55,000 nucleotides of DNA from Chondrilla cf. caribensis (taxonomy: Eukaryota; Porifera; Demospongiae; Chondrillida; Chondrillidae), in the NCBI GenBank assembly GCA_964020155.1, contig OZ026566.1, positions 2,918,289 through 2,973,288 on the forward strand, in the 5' to 3' direction. Under the pieces are notes generated by a model. The model was given only the letters and a program-made list of their open reading frames with translations. It was not told the DNA's origin and did no database searches. Both the position numbers and the translations under genes were made by a program. Shown here in pieces: positions 22,554 through 35,349 of this stretch. The first letter of the stretch is position 1. The number at the start of each line of letters is the position of its first letter.

Positions 22554-24139
22554 ATTGACGTTCACAAGTACAAAAGAGAATTAGATGATTTAAAAAAAAC
22601 TGCGATAAAAGCAAAACGCTGGATGTCCTCGAGCGTGTTAAAAAATCTATACGCCAGCACTCAGGCACTGTTCGCCTAGCTTTTCAAGACCTCAGTTTGC
22701 TGACTTCGAGGTTCTCTGTTCGTACGTTCGTATACAACGGCTGCAGCCACCCCGGCATTCGAATATATGGGATAAACACCATAGCGAGTGACGTAGGTCA
22801 ATGGGTTGCCGCTTGGACGTGACCGCGCTGGTGAAAAGGAAATGACGTTATTAATTAACGCTAGTTACTTCCGACATTTCCACAAACGATCACTACCGTC
22901 ATTTCTTGGAATCTTTCCACGTTGTCAACAGTATGACTGCCTATTCTTCAGCCATACCTGGTCGGCGGAGCGGTTAGATTTGCATGAATTCAGTTATCTA
23001 TTTTGATGTTTAGTAATAGCGAGGCTATGGCTGTACTCATCTCCAAGTCTTCCGAATGTATTAGGTACCTCTGTCCACAGGACAACTTGCAGGATGGGCT
23101 CACCGCACGTATTATGAGTCTAATGAGCTGTTCACATGCCAAACAGGACATGTTTGTGTGTGGTGCACAACACAAACACCTCTGTAGCATGGATGCTATG
23201 TGAACACATGTAACCATGTTTCCAAGGTAATTTTAGGATAGGTGGTTGGGTGTTAAAGGGTATCAGACATCTCCGCTTTTTTGCATCCCTGTACGGTATT
23301 CTCCAGTGGATATTGTTCTGTCGTACAATATCATCTAGTGAATATCATATCCAGGTTCCAGATTCTCTTAGTAAACTCACTGTACTTATCTTATTCAAAA
23401 AAGTTCAACAATAATCACCATAAAATTCTACTTGGAAAGTATGTATACGATTAACCATAATAAAATTTAGCTCTAAAATAAATACACAAGACACTTTCCA
23501 CTAGTGAACACAGTACAGGATAAATTATTCACTGGATAGCAAGGGGTACAGGTTTCCCTATCAGGATACACTTTTCACTAGGGCATATGGTATGGGGATA
23601 GGGAATTTGCTGGGATACCGTAGATACCGGCTACAATACCGCAGATAATATACATACACCAAGGAACAAGAAGATACCAAGGCTTGTTACACATACATAA
23701 AACAGAGTACAAATTACTTTGGTATCCATTCAACGAACAACACAGAGGAAGTAGTACTGATCAGAAGGTATATCATTACCATTGACAAGCCCAAAATGGA
23801 CAATATAAGGCATCTACAAAGATACTGATAGCAACTGACTGTGGCCAAGTCATCATTGTAGACACTTTATGCAATGCGATAATGAGCAAAATGCAACTAC
23901 ACTGTTGATGTAGTCTTGACATGGCAGAAAATGTCACAAACAACTCCACTACATACATGCAGCTGTTCCAACACACGTCTATATCAAATTACACAACCCA
24001 TTCACGCCGACTACGCCTACCGACCAACTGGCACACGCCTGTCAGTCAACCGTAATAAAATTTCATCGTACGCATTTGTAGCCCATTCAACCGAGTAGAA
24101 GCGATTGTACGTGTCCAAATTATAAGTCGATTAACTCAC
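22554..24139. other. Region upstream of RhoGEF, no firm gene
   Basis: This contains the RhoGEF promoter side, dispersed repeat copy B (23498-23625) and a 75-codon minus-strand open frame (23217-22993). The latter could be a terminal exon of the gene that begins at 24304 (for example an acceptor just before RYLIHSEDLEMSTAIASLLL), but I could not close a complete model. Confidence 0.4.
23498..23625 (-). repeat. Dispersed repeat copy B
   Basis: Inverse copy of 1651-1780 with few mismatches. It lacks the internal tandem expansion seen in copy A. Confidence 0.85.
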
Positions 24140-24304
24140 ATCATCCAGCATGCACAGAAGTAATTCTTTATGAGTTCCTTCGTGAAGAAGATACTCGTTG
24201 AAGGACCAACGAGGCTTGATGGTGTCACATTCATAATCACTCCATTCGCTCCCGGATGAATCTTCGATATGGACAGTCGGTACCTGTAACATCTTATTTG
24301 CCAT
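24140..24304 (-). CDS. Probable first coding exon of an unrecognised minus-strand gene
   Basis: An ATG at 24304 opens 55 codons that start MANKMLQVPTVHIEDSSG, include RWSFNEYLLHEGTHKELLL, and end at a consensus donor GTGAGT after CMLDD (exon end 24140, phase 0). A possible second exon is 23813-23780 (a TTTGTAG acceptor, MPYIVHFGLVN, then GTAATG), in phase. I do not recognise the product. The exon is 221 bp from, and divergent to, the SLC3-like gene, matching the head-to-head pattern of the window. It could be a chance open frame, but the acidic/Ser start and clean donor argue for a real gene. Confidence 0.42.
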
Positions 24305-24525
24305 TTCAGTTGCGATCTACAACAATATCACTTTCGAATTACCGAGGCTGGTGGTTCTCAAGGGAGACCGTAGGTATGCCAGGAAGATGTACGTAGCTCT
24401 CAGTACCCGGATATACGTAGCATGGCTGGTTGATTAAAATCACTCGCGCCCTAGATTAGGTAATCCCTGTTGTTAGTAGGAGGTGTGGTCCGCACCACCG
24501 ATTCATTTCAGCGAATTAATTCAAG
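24305..24525. promoter_or_regulatory. Putative bidirectional promoter upstream of the SLC3-like gene
   Basis: 221 bp lie between the candidate minus-strand ATG (24304) and the plus-strand ATG (24526). Function is inferred from geometry and depends on the minus-strand exon being real. Confidence 0.35.
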
Positions 24526-26613
24526 ATGGATTCGGAAGGTCCCATTGATGAATCGGAGCAGGGAAATGGTAGCGAATCGCATGAGTCGTCAGAAGCAAAG
24601 AGAAGAAAAGTAACAGACCCCAACGGTAGTACAACAGATGTGAAAGACACGCCCAAAGCTCTGAAGGAGGATGAAGTTCCCTTACAAGACATGACGGACG
24701 TTGGTCATGTCCCTTCCGAGCAAGATACCACCACACTCGGTGAAGAAATGGACAATTCTGAAGGAGCTATAAGCGGGGAAGATGAATTTGACGATACAGC
24801 TCAGTTGGTGAATAAGAAATCTTCTGATAAAGATCGACAAGGATACCAACTTCCTCCCATGCTGACCAGGTTGGTACGTTGGTCTGTACCTGTTTTGGGC
24901 GTTATAGCAATTGTACTTTTGTGCATTGCTGCTGGTTTGGTCATGGCTCTGAATCATTCGTGTTCTTTATTCAGTGACCTCCCTTGGTGGAAAACGACAG
25001 TGATTTACCAGATCTACCCGCAGTCATTCCAAGATTCCAGTGGAAATGGAATTGGGGACTTGAATGGAATAACACGGCATCTTGATTACCTAGAGTACCT
25101 CGGCGTGAAGGCAATATGGCTGAATCCCATCTACTCCTCTCCCATGGCTGATTCGGGTTACGACGTGTCTAACTACACTGCCATCAATCCCCTGTTCGGG
25201 ACGCTAGACGACTTCAAGCAACTGTTGAGTGCTGCACACCAGAAGGGGATAAAGCTGCTGATGGACTTTGTTCCCAATCATACTTCAGAAGAACATCCGT
25301 GGTTCAAAGAGAGTCGCTCAAGTTTGGACAACCCAAAGCGGCAGTGGTACGTATGGGCTCCTCCCAGTAAGAGCTCTACCAAGGGAAACCCATTGCCTCC
25401 TAACAATTGGCTCAGTTTGTTCGGTGGGAGCATGTGGAAATACGACGGGACCACCAAACAGTACTACCTGCACCAATTTTCTGAGCAGCAACCAGACCTG
25501 AACTTCAGAAACCCTGAGGTTTTAGATGCTCTAGATGGTGTTTTGAGGTTTTGGCTGGACCTGGGTGTCGATGGCTTTCGTGTGGATGCTATTGCTCATC
25601 TTTTTGAAGACCCGTTGCTCCGTGATGAAGAGATGTACCCGAACCAAACCAACACGTCATCATACGATTCATACCGTCACAACTACACAAAGGACTTACC
25701 GGAAATCCATGATGTTGTCCAGCGCTGGAGAAGACTTCTGGATTCGTACGGCGAGAAAGTGATGATTGGAGAGTCTTACAGTGATCTGAAGACAATCATG
25801 AGTCTCTACGGGACTGAAGAAAAGCCTGAATTCTCTTTCCCATTCAACTTCTTTTTGCTGGAAAATGCAGAATGGAAAGGCACGTCAGTTGCTGAGATTA
25901 TACAAAAATGGATTGATAATCAACCTAAGTTTGGGTGGCCAAATTGGGTGTTGGGTAACCATGACAACAATCGCATTGCATCAAAAGCAGGTCCAGAGAG
26001 GGCCCGTCTCCTCAATGTCCTCCTCCTGCTCCTCCCGGGCACACCCACTACCTACTACGGCGAGGAGCTCGGGATGGAGGATGTGCCAGTGCCAAAGAAC
26101 CTCAGCCGGGATACCAACACCGATCATCCGAGGGATCAGGAGAGAACCCCCATGCTGTGGAACAACTCTGTGCATTCTGGTTTCACAAGCCCCGAGGTGA
26201 AACCATGGTTACCTCTCCCTGACAAGAGTGTGATTGCAAAATTCAATGTGGAAACACAGAAGGCTGACCCCAAGTCAACATTGAACCTGTACCGTCAACT
26301 GGTGGTCCTGAGAAGCAACCTGATATTTCAGCATGGAATGTACAAAAGTTTGAGTTCTACGGAAGACACCCTTGTTTTTCTCCGATACTACAAGGAAGGC
26401 CTGAAGATGTCTGACAAACGATACATCGTTGCCATCAATTTTAGTGGAAATTCGACGACTGTTCATGCAAATGTCAAAGAATTTGTAGACAGTGGCAAAC
26501 TTGTGCTTAGCTCGTTCATGGACACACCAGAATCAACCAGGCCCACCGAGTCCATCCCACTGAGACCATACGAAGCTGTTGTGATCGAAGGCCAGTCAGA
26601 CAAGTGGATATGA
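24526..26613 (+). CDS. SLC3A1/rBAT-like type II membrane alpha-glucosidase-fold protein, intronless
   Basis: A single 695-aa exon (human SLC3A1 is 685 aa). An acidic cytosolic N-terminus (1-115) precedes one membrane helix (~117-142, VPVLGVIAIVLLCIAAG) and then a GH13 alpha-amylase ectodomain. Cys146 just outside the membrane (NHSCSLFSDLPWW) matches the rBAT position that forms the disulfide to its light-chain transporter. The ectodomain has VIYQIYPQSFQDSSGNGIGD and the GH13 triad: D354 in GFRVD, E416 in IGES, D480 in GNHD. Several N-glycosylation sequons are present (NHT, NYT, NQT, NTS). Heavy subunits chaperone b0,+-type amino-acid exchangers to the surface. The intact triad also allows glucosidase activity, as in insect maltases. 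It has no introns, although its neighbours are heavily split. AATAAA lies near 26789. Confidence 0.92.
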   Translation: MDSEGPIDESEQGNGSESHESSEAKRRKVTDPNGSTTDVKDTPKALKEDEVPLQDMTDVGHVPSEQDTTTLGEEMDNSEGAISGEDEFDDTAQLVNKKSSDKDRQGYQLPPMLTRLVRWSVPVLGVIAIVLLCIAAGLVMALNHSCSLFSDLPWWKTTVIYQIYPQSFQDSSGNGIGDLNGITRHLDYLEYLGVKAIWLNPIYSSPMADSGYDVSNYTAINPLFGTLDDFKQLLSAAHQKGIKLLMDFVPNHTSEEHPWFKESRSSLDNPKRQWYVWAPPSKSSTKGNPLPPNNWLSLFGGSMWKYDGTTKQYYLHQFSEQQPDLNFRNPEVLDALDGVLRFWLDLGVDGFRVDAIAHLFEDPLLRDEEMYPNQTNTSSYDSYRHNYTKDLPEIHDVVQRWRRLLDSYGEKVMIGESYSDLKTIMSLYGTEEKPEFSFPFNFFLLENAEWKGTSVAEIIQKWIDNQPKFGWPNWVLGNHDNNRIASKAGPERARLLNVLLLLLPGTPTTYYGEELGMEDVPVPKNLSRDTNTDHPRDQERTPMLWNNSVHSGFTSPEVKPWLPLPDKSVIAKFNVETQKADPKSTLNLYRQLVVLRSNLIFQHGMYKSLSSTEDTLVFLRYYKEGLKMSDKRYIVAINFSGNSTTVHANVKEFVDSGKLVLSSFMDTPESTRPTESIPLRPYEAVVIEGQSDKWI

Positions 26614-27984
26614 TGCAACTCTGTGTACCCAATAGAAGTACACAATTTGTGATTGCATGACCTCATCATCCATTTGTTGGCAATTTGTCGTTGTTTTGCA
26701 TGATATATCTATGTATTGTGGGAAAAAAGTACTATCTAAATTATATTATAATTACATAATCAGTTGATATTAATGAGCTTGATGATACAATAAAGCAGGT
26801 TATAGTGTGCGATCGTGCATGAGGTCAACTTGGCATGAGAGAATTAAATGAAGAGAGTGATATTGTACAAAATAATCAGATTGGTTAGTACTGCATGTGG
26901 TCACTACAGGATGGAATTTCATGTAATTTGACTTGTAGTACATATGTATAATGGCATGATAGTACAGTACATGCAACTTGCTTAGTAGGTACATATCTAT
27001 GTTAGTGTGTACTACCTGGCTAGGGAGTGCACTTCATCCAGTCCCTAGCTCACATGCACTGCATGATCAAATACTGATAGTGAGTACTTCAGTTCTGATA
27101 AGAAGTCCAGACATTATGGTGTGCCCGTGAAGGTACTTACTAAGCCAATAGGGCTGTGCTATGGAGTACACGTGTGTACTGTACACGGCTTAATTCAATT
27201 AATGTAAAGGTCTGATCCCACCTCCATTCTCGGTGTATCGAGGTCCGATCCCACCTTCAAAGTGACCTCCTCTTCAGCCTAGATGGAATGATGGAACGAA
27301 CACACCACATAAAATCTTTCCTATTCCTACAACACATCGTTGTGCTGTTGCAATTGCACTATTATATCATTGTGGTGATTTGTATTCTTGAGCTAATTGT
27401 TATTTTTGTGAACAATTGGTTCAGAGTGTACTTCTCATCATCAAATCCAGACACAAGTCAATCGATGGAAATGTACAATCAAATAACACATTGAAATTGC
27501 ATTTATGATGTAACTGTCTCAATGAGAAGTTATTATTGGAACACGGGCCATTGATCTGTAATTGCTGCCTGGTAGTGGGAACCATTTGATCACACAGGAT
27601 GTTGGCACAGGAAATCCATAGGTGTGACACAATGAAAAGGGAGTTTCCCCTGTGACTTCAATTGGATTTCGTGATCACATGCAACCCTGTTGAATGCTGT
27701 TCAGCAGAGTATGAATATCAGCTTCAAATTGTTATGTTTTGTGTGGTTTGTAGCTAAACAGATGATTTGAGAGCAAGCTAATCCAGTCATGACCAATACA
27801 GGGAGGTCAGTACATCTGAGGAACATGAGGCTGAAGAAACACACCACTGACAATACATACAATGTACTAAAAATCCTTAAAAATCAATAAGAAATAATTT
27901 ACAGAAACTGATAATCAAAAACAGTGAATTGTCCAAATTTTGATTGTGATTCCAGTTTGTTCATTTCAAAATGAATTTTCCACT
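26614..27984. other. 3' region between the SLC3-like gene and BRF1, with a duplicated BRF1 exon fragment
   Basis: Mostly AT-rich non-coding sequence between two convergent genes. The stretch 27222-27337 duplicates the start of the last BRF1 exon and its acceptor (see separate entry). I see no complete gene. Confidence 0.6.
27222..27337 (-). pseudogene. Duplicated fragment of the BRF1 terminal exon and intron boundary
   Basis: About 116 bp match 28217-28332 with about nine substitutions. The acceptor survives (CCATCTAG before GCTGAAGAGG) and the minus-strand frame stays open through [16 protein letters not shown] before diverging and reaching a stop within a few codons. It could be a decayed duplication or an alternative last exon for BRF1. 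Confidence 0.75.
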
Positions 27985-28833
27985 CTAATACCCTGCATTG
28001 ATCAGAAAATACAGTGAATCCACAACCAGACTCCAACCATCAGTGTTCGAACCTTCATCATCATCTTCACCATCACTGTTGAGTAGAGGATCGCCAGGGT
28101 ATGCCATGTCGTCATAGTAACCATCCACATTGACATCATCGTCCTCATCATCATAGTAGGTTCCACTTTCAATGACCTCGTCACCAAAGCTACAGACAGG
28201 TCCTGTCTCCACCACTACCTCCATTCCCGGTGTATCGAGGTCTGACCCCACCTTCAAAGTGACCTCCTCTTCAGCCTGGATGGAATGATGGGACGAACGC
28301 ACCACATAAAATCTTTCCTATTCCTACAACACATCCTTATTACTGCATATAAGAATGTATGCAAGCGTTAACAAATATCAGTACGGTGATGTGTTAATGC
28401 ATAAACGATTTACAAGTAAGATAATAAAGTACGCATACAGACACACAAACATACAGCCATACATACATATACGCACACAATGTATCACATGACAGCATTA
28501 CATAAATATCTAAATATAGCACAAGACACCAAAGTAAATACACTGACAAATTAGGTAGCATCACATGCTTACTGCTTCTAAATAGGTTTTATGAAGCTTT
28601 GATTGTCTGTAATTAGGAAAAGGAAGTGTGATCAAGGACAAGGAAAGAACATGTACATGCATATATGTATGCACAAAGATACACGTGCACACACCCATAC
28701 ACCCACACCCACCCACACCTACACACATGTGCACTCATCCATAAAGACACATCACAAAACAGTCATGACCTGCCAGGATGTTACATACAGAATTATACCA
28801 TGTGACTATGTGTGTGAATGACTGACAATGTTG

Positions 28834-28900
<67 letters not shown>

Positions 28901-29376
28901 ACACCTTGTCAATTCACAAGGGCTTGGAGGCCTCTTTTGTTTGATCATTGAAGGGAGTCCCTCAGGAATGGTGCAACCTCTATCCCCTTCCACAACTCCC
29001 ACCTCAGACTGATCCCGGCTGGGCTTGGAGGACTGCTGTTTCAGGTGTTGATGCTGAGGTGAATCCTCTCCCTTGCTGCTGAGGTTGTTACCTTCCATTA
29101 GGTCCTTGAGGACATCATAATTGATCTTATTGGATATTTTCTTCTCAACAAGCATCTTTTGAGTGGCTTCACCAGCTGAACTTGCTGACACAAACCTCTT
29201 CACTTTCTTACGGAATTGTTTCTGTAAGCAATTTACAACATTGCATCAGCTACAGTATGCGATCTCTTCTCATATACACACAAACCCACATAAACACGCA
29301 CATTTGTAATATTGAACATATTGTCATATGTACAGTTATGTGACTGTGCATTTATCCACACCTGTAGATATACCCA

Positions 29377-29441
<65 letters not shown>

Positions 29442-31344
29442 GCACACACACACACACACACACACTACACAAAAGTCATGACCTGCTAGGATATTACACA
29501 CAGAAGTATACCATGTGACTATCTTTGTTGCTCAAACACCTTCCATAAAGCAAAGTTCTAATTGCATGCTTGCTAAACTATTAAGGAACGGTATTCAATA
29601 AGTGCAGTATCTGTCAGGCATATGAAAGGAAGGTTAATGGTACATGTGTACATACTTCACAATTCATGTGTCCACAGTGAGGTAGGCACATACCTGGGAT
29701 GTCTTGGTTACAGTGCGTATTATGCTCCAACAAAATGTCTCACGGTTTACTGTACACATGTACGTACATACTGAACACACATGTGGTACATACACACTGT
29801 ACATTCCACTGTTCACTAGATACAAAACAAACACACGGTTCATGTACATCACACATGCACAAACGTACATGCATACGAAGCATATGGTGGGCATACACAG
29901 ACACACAGTCCACATATGTACCCTTCACGTATGTACAACTTAACACACATCTCACTTTCTTTTTGCCCTCTTTCTGCAACCTTTGCTCTTCTTGTTTCCT
30001 CTTCCTCTCTGCACAGAAGTGGAAAAGAAAGTAGAACCAAAATACCAACTCATACCCAAACATACAGTGGAACCAAGATACCAATCTGTTCCCAAAACTG
30101 GAAGTAGAACTAAGCTAACTGATCTCTGTACCCAAGTAGCATAGCTACGTAGCTACAGCTAGAGTTGAAGTTCTTCATGATAAGGAACAAATACCAACTT
30201 CTGTACAAGGTATGCATGTTTATATGTGTGTAACTTCTATACAATGTCTGTAACTATGTCATACCTACGTATGTATCTACATACCTATATACATAATACA
30301 TATGTACAGTACATGTCACTCTTGTACACTTTACGTACATACAATCTGTGTCATTCTCAACACTGTATGTACGTACACATACATGTGTACATATGTACGT
30401 ATATCACTATTACACCCTGTACAGTACATATGCATATCACTCATGTGCACCGTACGTATGCACATGAGTCATAGAGTGTAGTTTGATACATGTACACTAT
30501 GTTGTCCACACTTGCAACTACGTACGTTGAAGTGTACGTATGTTAACAATCAGGGATTGGCTTGAAACCATTGAGGTCAACAACACTACAACATGCACAA
30601 GACCACACCATAATTCTCCTGTAGACAGTTGTATGTGAAATTCAATTGACACAAAGGAGCTCGAATGACACACCCACAGTGAAGCATCAATTGTTTTCGA
30701 ATGAACAAACCAGATCAGACTGCAACAAAACACTTAGAATCCTATCGTATGTTATTGTGGGAATGAGGTGCAGACGGAGTGTCTGTATGTACATAAAGTC
30801 ATGAATTAAGCTGAAAACAATACAACAAGAATAGAAAACAGGTGCTCAGAGGAGCAGACAACAGTCAATAACAAGGGTATCTGGTAACTGGGATATATTA
30901 CACAGGCAATGGCATTGGTGTGAGGTAAAGAGATGTCCTTCTTACTCCCCCCATACAGGTTAATACATGGTACGTATGTACGTAGGTACGTACTTCACAT
31001 CGGATATTTAATACAATAGTCGTGTCGAACACAATACTGAGACTATATCCACCCACTTGCATCCACCAACTTGTATCCCCCCACTTGTATCAACCCAATT
31101 ATTATCTCATCCATCCATTGATGTACATATATATATACATATACAGCCATCTATATACATACCTTCCATTTCCTTAAGGTACTCTCCATTTTCAGTCATC
31201 CATAGAGCCGTTTTGGCCTTTATTTCTTCATCATTCAATAACATCTTATATGGGAAACAGACCATACATGAAATATATCTGACAGCATACGTACATGGAC
31301 TACACACATAAAGGCACGCACACTCATGCTCACGCACACACACT

Positions 31345-31383
<39 letters not shown>

Positions 31384-32875
31384 CTGGATAGTTAACCTTA
31401 TCAATCTCCTCATCGTCAATCCCCTCTAGATCTAAGGCACCTGATTCATCTTCTGCATCGCACTCCTCCTCTCGTTCCACTTGCTCTTGTCCCAGATAGG
31501 CCAGCTCCTCCAGGCCACCTGTTAGTCCTGCTGTAGGTACACTGTTGAACATCTCCTCTATGCGTGCACGAGCTATGACATCAGCCACAGGAAGGACTGT
31601 TACATCGCTGGATGAGTACACAAACTCTCCTGGATCTTCTTCATCATCAAATGCACCCTCCTTGGTCTCTTCTCCGTCTGACGAACTATGTTCTTCTGTT
31701 TCCTGAGCCTTCTAAAGTTTTACAAAACTGGTCGTTTTCAATACAGGCAGGGATCCTATTCCACAGGTAATTCTCCAAATTCCATGCAGTGCAAACCTTG
31801 TCTGACTTCGTCTTTGGTTTCTTCTTTGTGACCATGAACGAAGGAGGGTCATGTTCTTGTTCGAGGTCAATCGCCATGAACTGGCTGATGGTGAGGCTGC
31901 TGGAAGGGGTGTCTCGGAAGTCATATAGTCTGGTAAGAAGAATGGCAATGTCAGTATATACATACATACGTACCTAGATGTGCAGACAACTGATCAGTAG
32001 GTACAGACTGGCAATTCAGCACAAACCCATACACAACAATACCTACCCAACTGGTAGGATAGTAAGAACCAAGTACCAAATATGGCCCACCTGTAGTCTT
32101 ACAGAGCCAGACCCTTTCTGACATGGTGAATATGTCTGACTCTGCGAGACAGAACACACCATACACCTTACCCACACATGTGCGCACACACACCAAACAC
32201 ACACACACACGCACACACACACACGCGCGCACACACACACGCACACACACACACACATGCACACAAATTACATACGTATGTATCTTGTAGGCTTATTATT
32301 ATTCAAAAGAGGTCTCACAATAATATCACTAATATTATTATTATCACATCATTTACTGATACAATATCAAACACATATCCATTAAGCAATTTGTTTATCA
32401 AATTAGTAGCAATATTATAACCTCAACCGCAGGAAGGACTGATTATGGTACATAAATAATACAGTCAGTAACTGTCCAATCAGGCGGAAATCTCAATATT
32501 GAGCTAATTAGTCACGCATGTGACAGATGAAACTGAACAAATTGGATCAATTTGGAAATAAAGGGTCAATTGGAGACCTTGTCACACAAAACCTCTATGA
32601 CAGAGGAGTCTGTGCTGGATTGGGTTCCAGTGATCGAGCTGTGGGCTCCACTCACCTCTTTCTGATAGTCTGGTCGTTGACTCGGACAATGCGTGCCACA
32701 TCTCTGACTGATCTGTTGAAGTTGTGACTCCGAGCAGCGATCAGTATCGCTGAAGAGGGGGAGACATGAAGAACACGTTATAAGGCATGTGTTATTATAT
32801 ATGTACGTATACTGTATTTTACACTATAAATACAGTGTGTTAGTGTATTAACAAATAGAAATTCATCAGTCAGAG

Positions 32876-32922
<47 letters not shown>

Positions 32923-33454
32923 ATGTGTGTATGTGTACATGTGTGCATATGTGTACATGTGTACATGTGTACATATATGTATAGGTATGTGTATGTGCAT
33001 GCGTGCATGTGTGTACATATTATAGTGATTCAAATATCTTTCATTACATCACTGGCCACACCACCAGATGTCAATCCAGATTGAATGCCGACAAGAAGCC
33101 ACACACTTGTAAAATTCAACACTTTTAAGTTACAAGCACGGTACTTGTTCCAAAGGCATACGGTAGGTTCTAATGCGAAGTTGAGCAAGGCACAGCTGGG
33201 CTTGTAGCTATGCATGTGTTCCTGGAATTCCCAAGAATTGTAGTAGGAATCGTCAAGAATGTGCTGCTCCGTTGCAAGTTTATGTTCACATACAAACTTA
33301 ATTATGTAGCCTTCTTCCAACAATGGCTGGAATGTATGTCTTTGAATAATATTATGTACATGTGTGCACGCATTTGGGGTATTGGTGGTGGCTTCTCTCC
33401 TACCTATGTACATATAATCAGCCAGTCTATACTGTACTATACACGCATATGCAT

Positions 33455-33510
<56 letters not shown>

Positions 33511-33757
33511 AAACACACACACATGCTAACCAGCTCCACAGAGGCCAGAAGGCCTTCTTCCAGCAGCAATCCAGTCTCGCTTCATCCTGCTTACCAGTCT
33601 CAGTGCAGATTCTGACACGTTCTTCACTTTGTCCCCAAACTCCAGTTTGTGGGCAAATCGATGGATGTAGAGACAAGGATCTATGTACAATACACAGAAC
33701 TCCCAAGGTCAAAGGTCACATGTTCAGCATCATAATATTATATGTACAGTACAATGT

Positions 33758-33829
<72 letters not shown>

Positions 33830-34801
33830 TCAGGAGTACCCATTTGATAGATATAATTGTGTTTCAAAAATTATGATCATCATTCAGTGAAGGGCATACC
33901 AGTAAACCAGGTGTTACTAAATACACATATTTGTACATATCTGCAAAAGGGGTCTATTCTGTAAAAATGTTGTTGAGACAAACTACAGTATAAGGGACAG
34001 CTAAAGTAGCTCTCATTCTCAAATGTTCTTATTAGGTTTTTATTACACGTACACTCCCACAGCAAACTCAAAAATCAAAAACAATTGATTTCTGTTAAAC
34101 AATCATTTGTCTTCTGGGTGCATGTGTGTCATAATGAGCTTCCACTGCATGACGAATATGAAATACATATACAGCAGAATTGTCAAGAACAAATACAGAC
34201 TGACAGACCACCTCACTCACCCAGGGCTGGTGGGTTGATGTGTAGAGCACTGGACAGTCTGAGGTAAGCCCTACCCAGGGCATAGACACTGACCTGCAGA
34301 GCCAGGTACACATGGAATCTCAATTAAACCTATTATAGTGTCCAGGTGCTACAGTAGTAATAACTTAAAGTGCTAATTGATTACCAATGTAATCAATTAG
34401 CACTTTAAGTTATCCTGCTGTTCACCTGGACAGCTCATGTCAACTAGTATGCAATATGTATACGTATAAAACTGTATAAATTATCACTGGAACCCTAAAT
34501 GAAGCTGTGGTATATCACGGTGGAGTGAAGAGTTTGATATGGACATCTTTCAGAACAGATCACATCCATCTTCGAACAAAATTAACGTCTTCAAACATTG
34601 CATCACTTATCTATGTACATGTGGTGCAGCGTTGGAGTGCTGGAACTCACTCCTTGTATATCACTGAAGTCCAGTAGAAGATCTGAATGAAGTGCTGTTG
34701 TCAAGGAAGCAATGCAATAATGTTGTATAGCATACGTACAGGTTGATATACATATGTGTGTTTGTCGTGATATATACCAAGGATCTCCACATGCACACAC
34801 A

Positions 34802-34869
<68 letters not shown>

Positions 34870-35282
34870 ACACAATACACTACACAGTATCATAGTGGCA
34901 GTGGAGAATAGTAAAGTACCAATGTGACAGCCAGTGTGGCATGGATACGAGAAGTTCCTTCTGTCCGGCATACAAGGTAGAGACAGGCTGTATCAATCAA
35001 GGCAGACTTTCTCCCTCGAGTCAAGTTCTTGTTCAAGGCCATTTTGAAGAAACGAAATGCAGTGTCAATGCAATGCTGATTCAGCTTTAGAGCATTGCCC
35101 AGGTCAGTGATTCTGCGCTTGGCTGAAAGGGGCAATTTCCAGGGGATAATAATAGTCAGCTCATGCACATAATAGAGCATACATATGTACTGTACGTACA
35201 TACATATGCATGTACAGCACACATTGAATATGCAACAACAGGACAGTACATGTAATCCATGTGTAGTAGAACGTGCTCACAT

Positions 35283-35349
<67 letters not shown>

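Noticed and set aside
22990..23217. 75-codon minus-strand frame as a stand-alone gene
   Set aside because: It has no credible start context or domain. It may contain a terminal exon of the gene starting at 24304, but not an independent gene.
29699..30084. Overlapping 111- and 114-codon frames on opposite strands
   Set aside because: Only 30008-29956 (BRF1 exon 11) is supported; the remainder is intron sequence rich in GTAC words.
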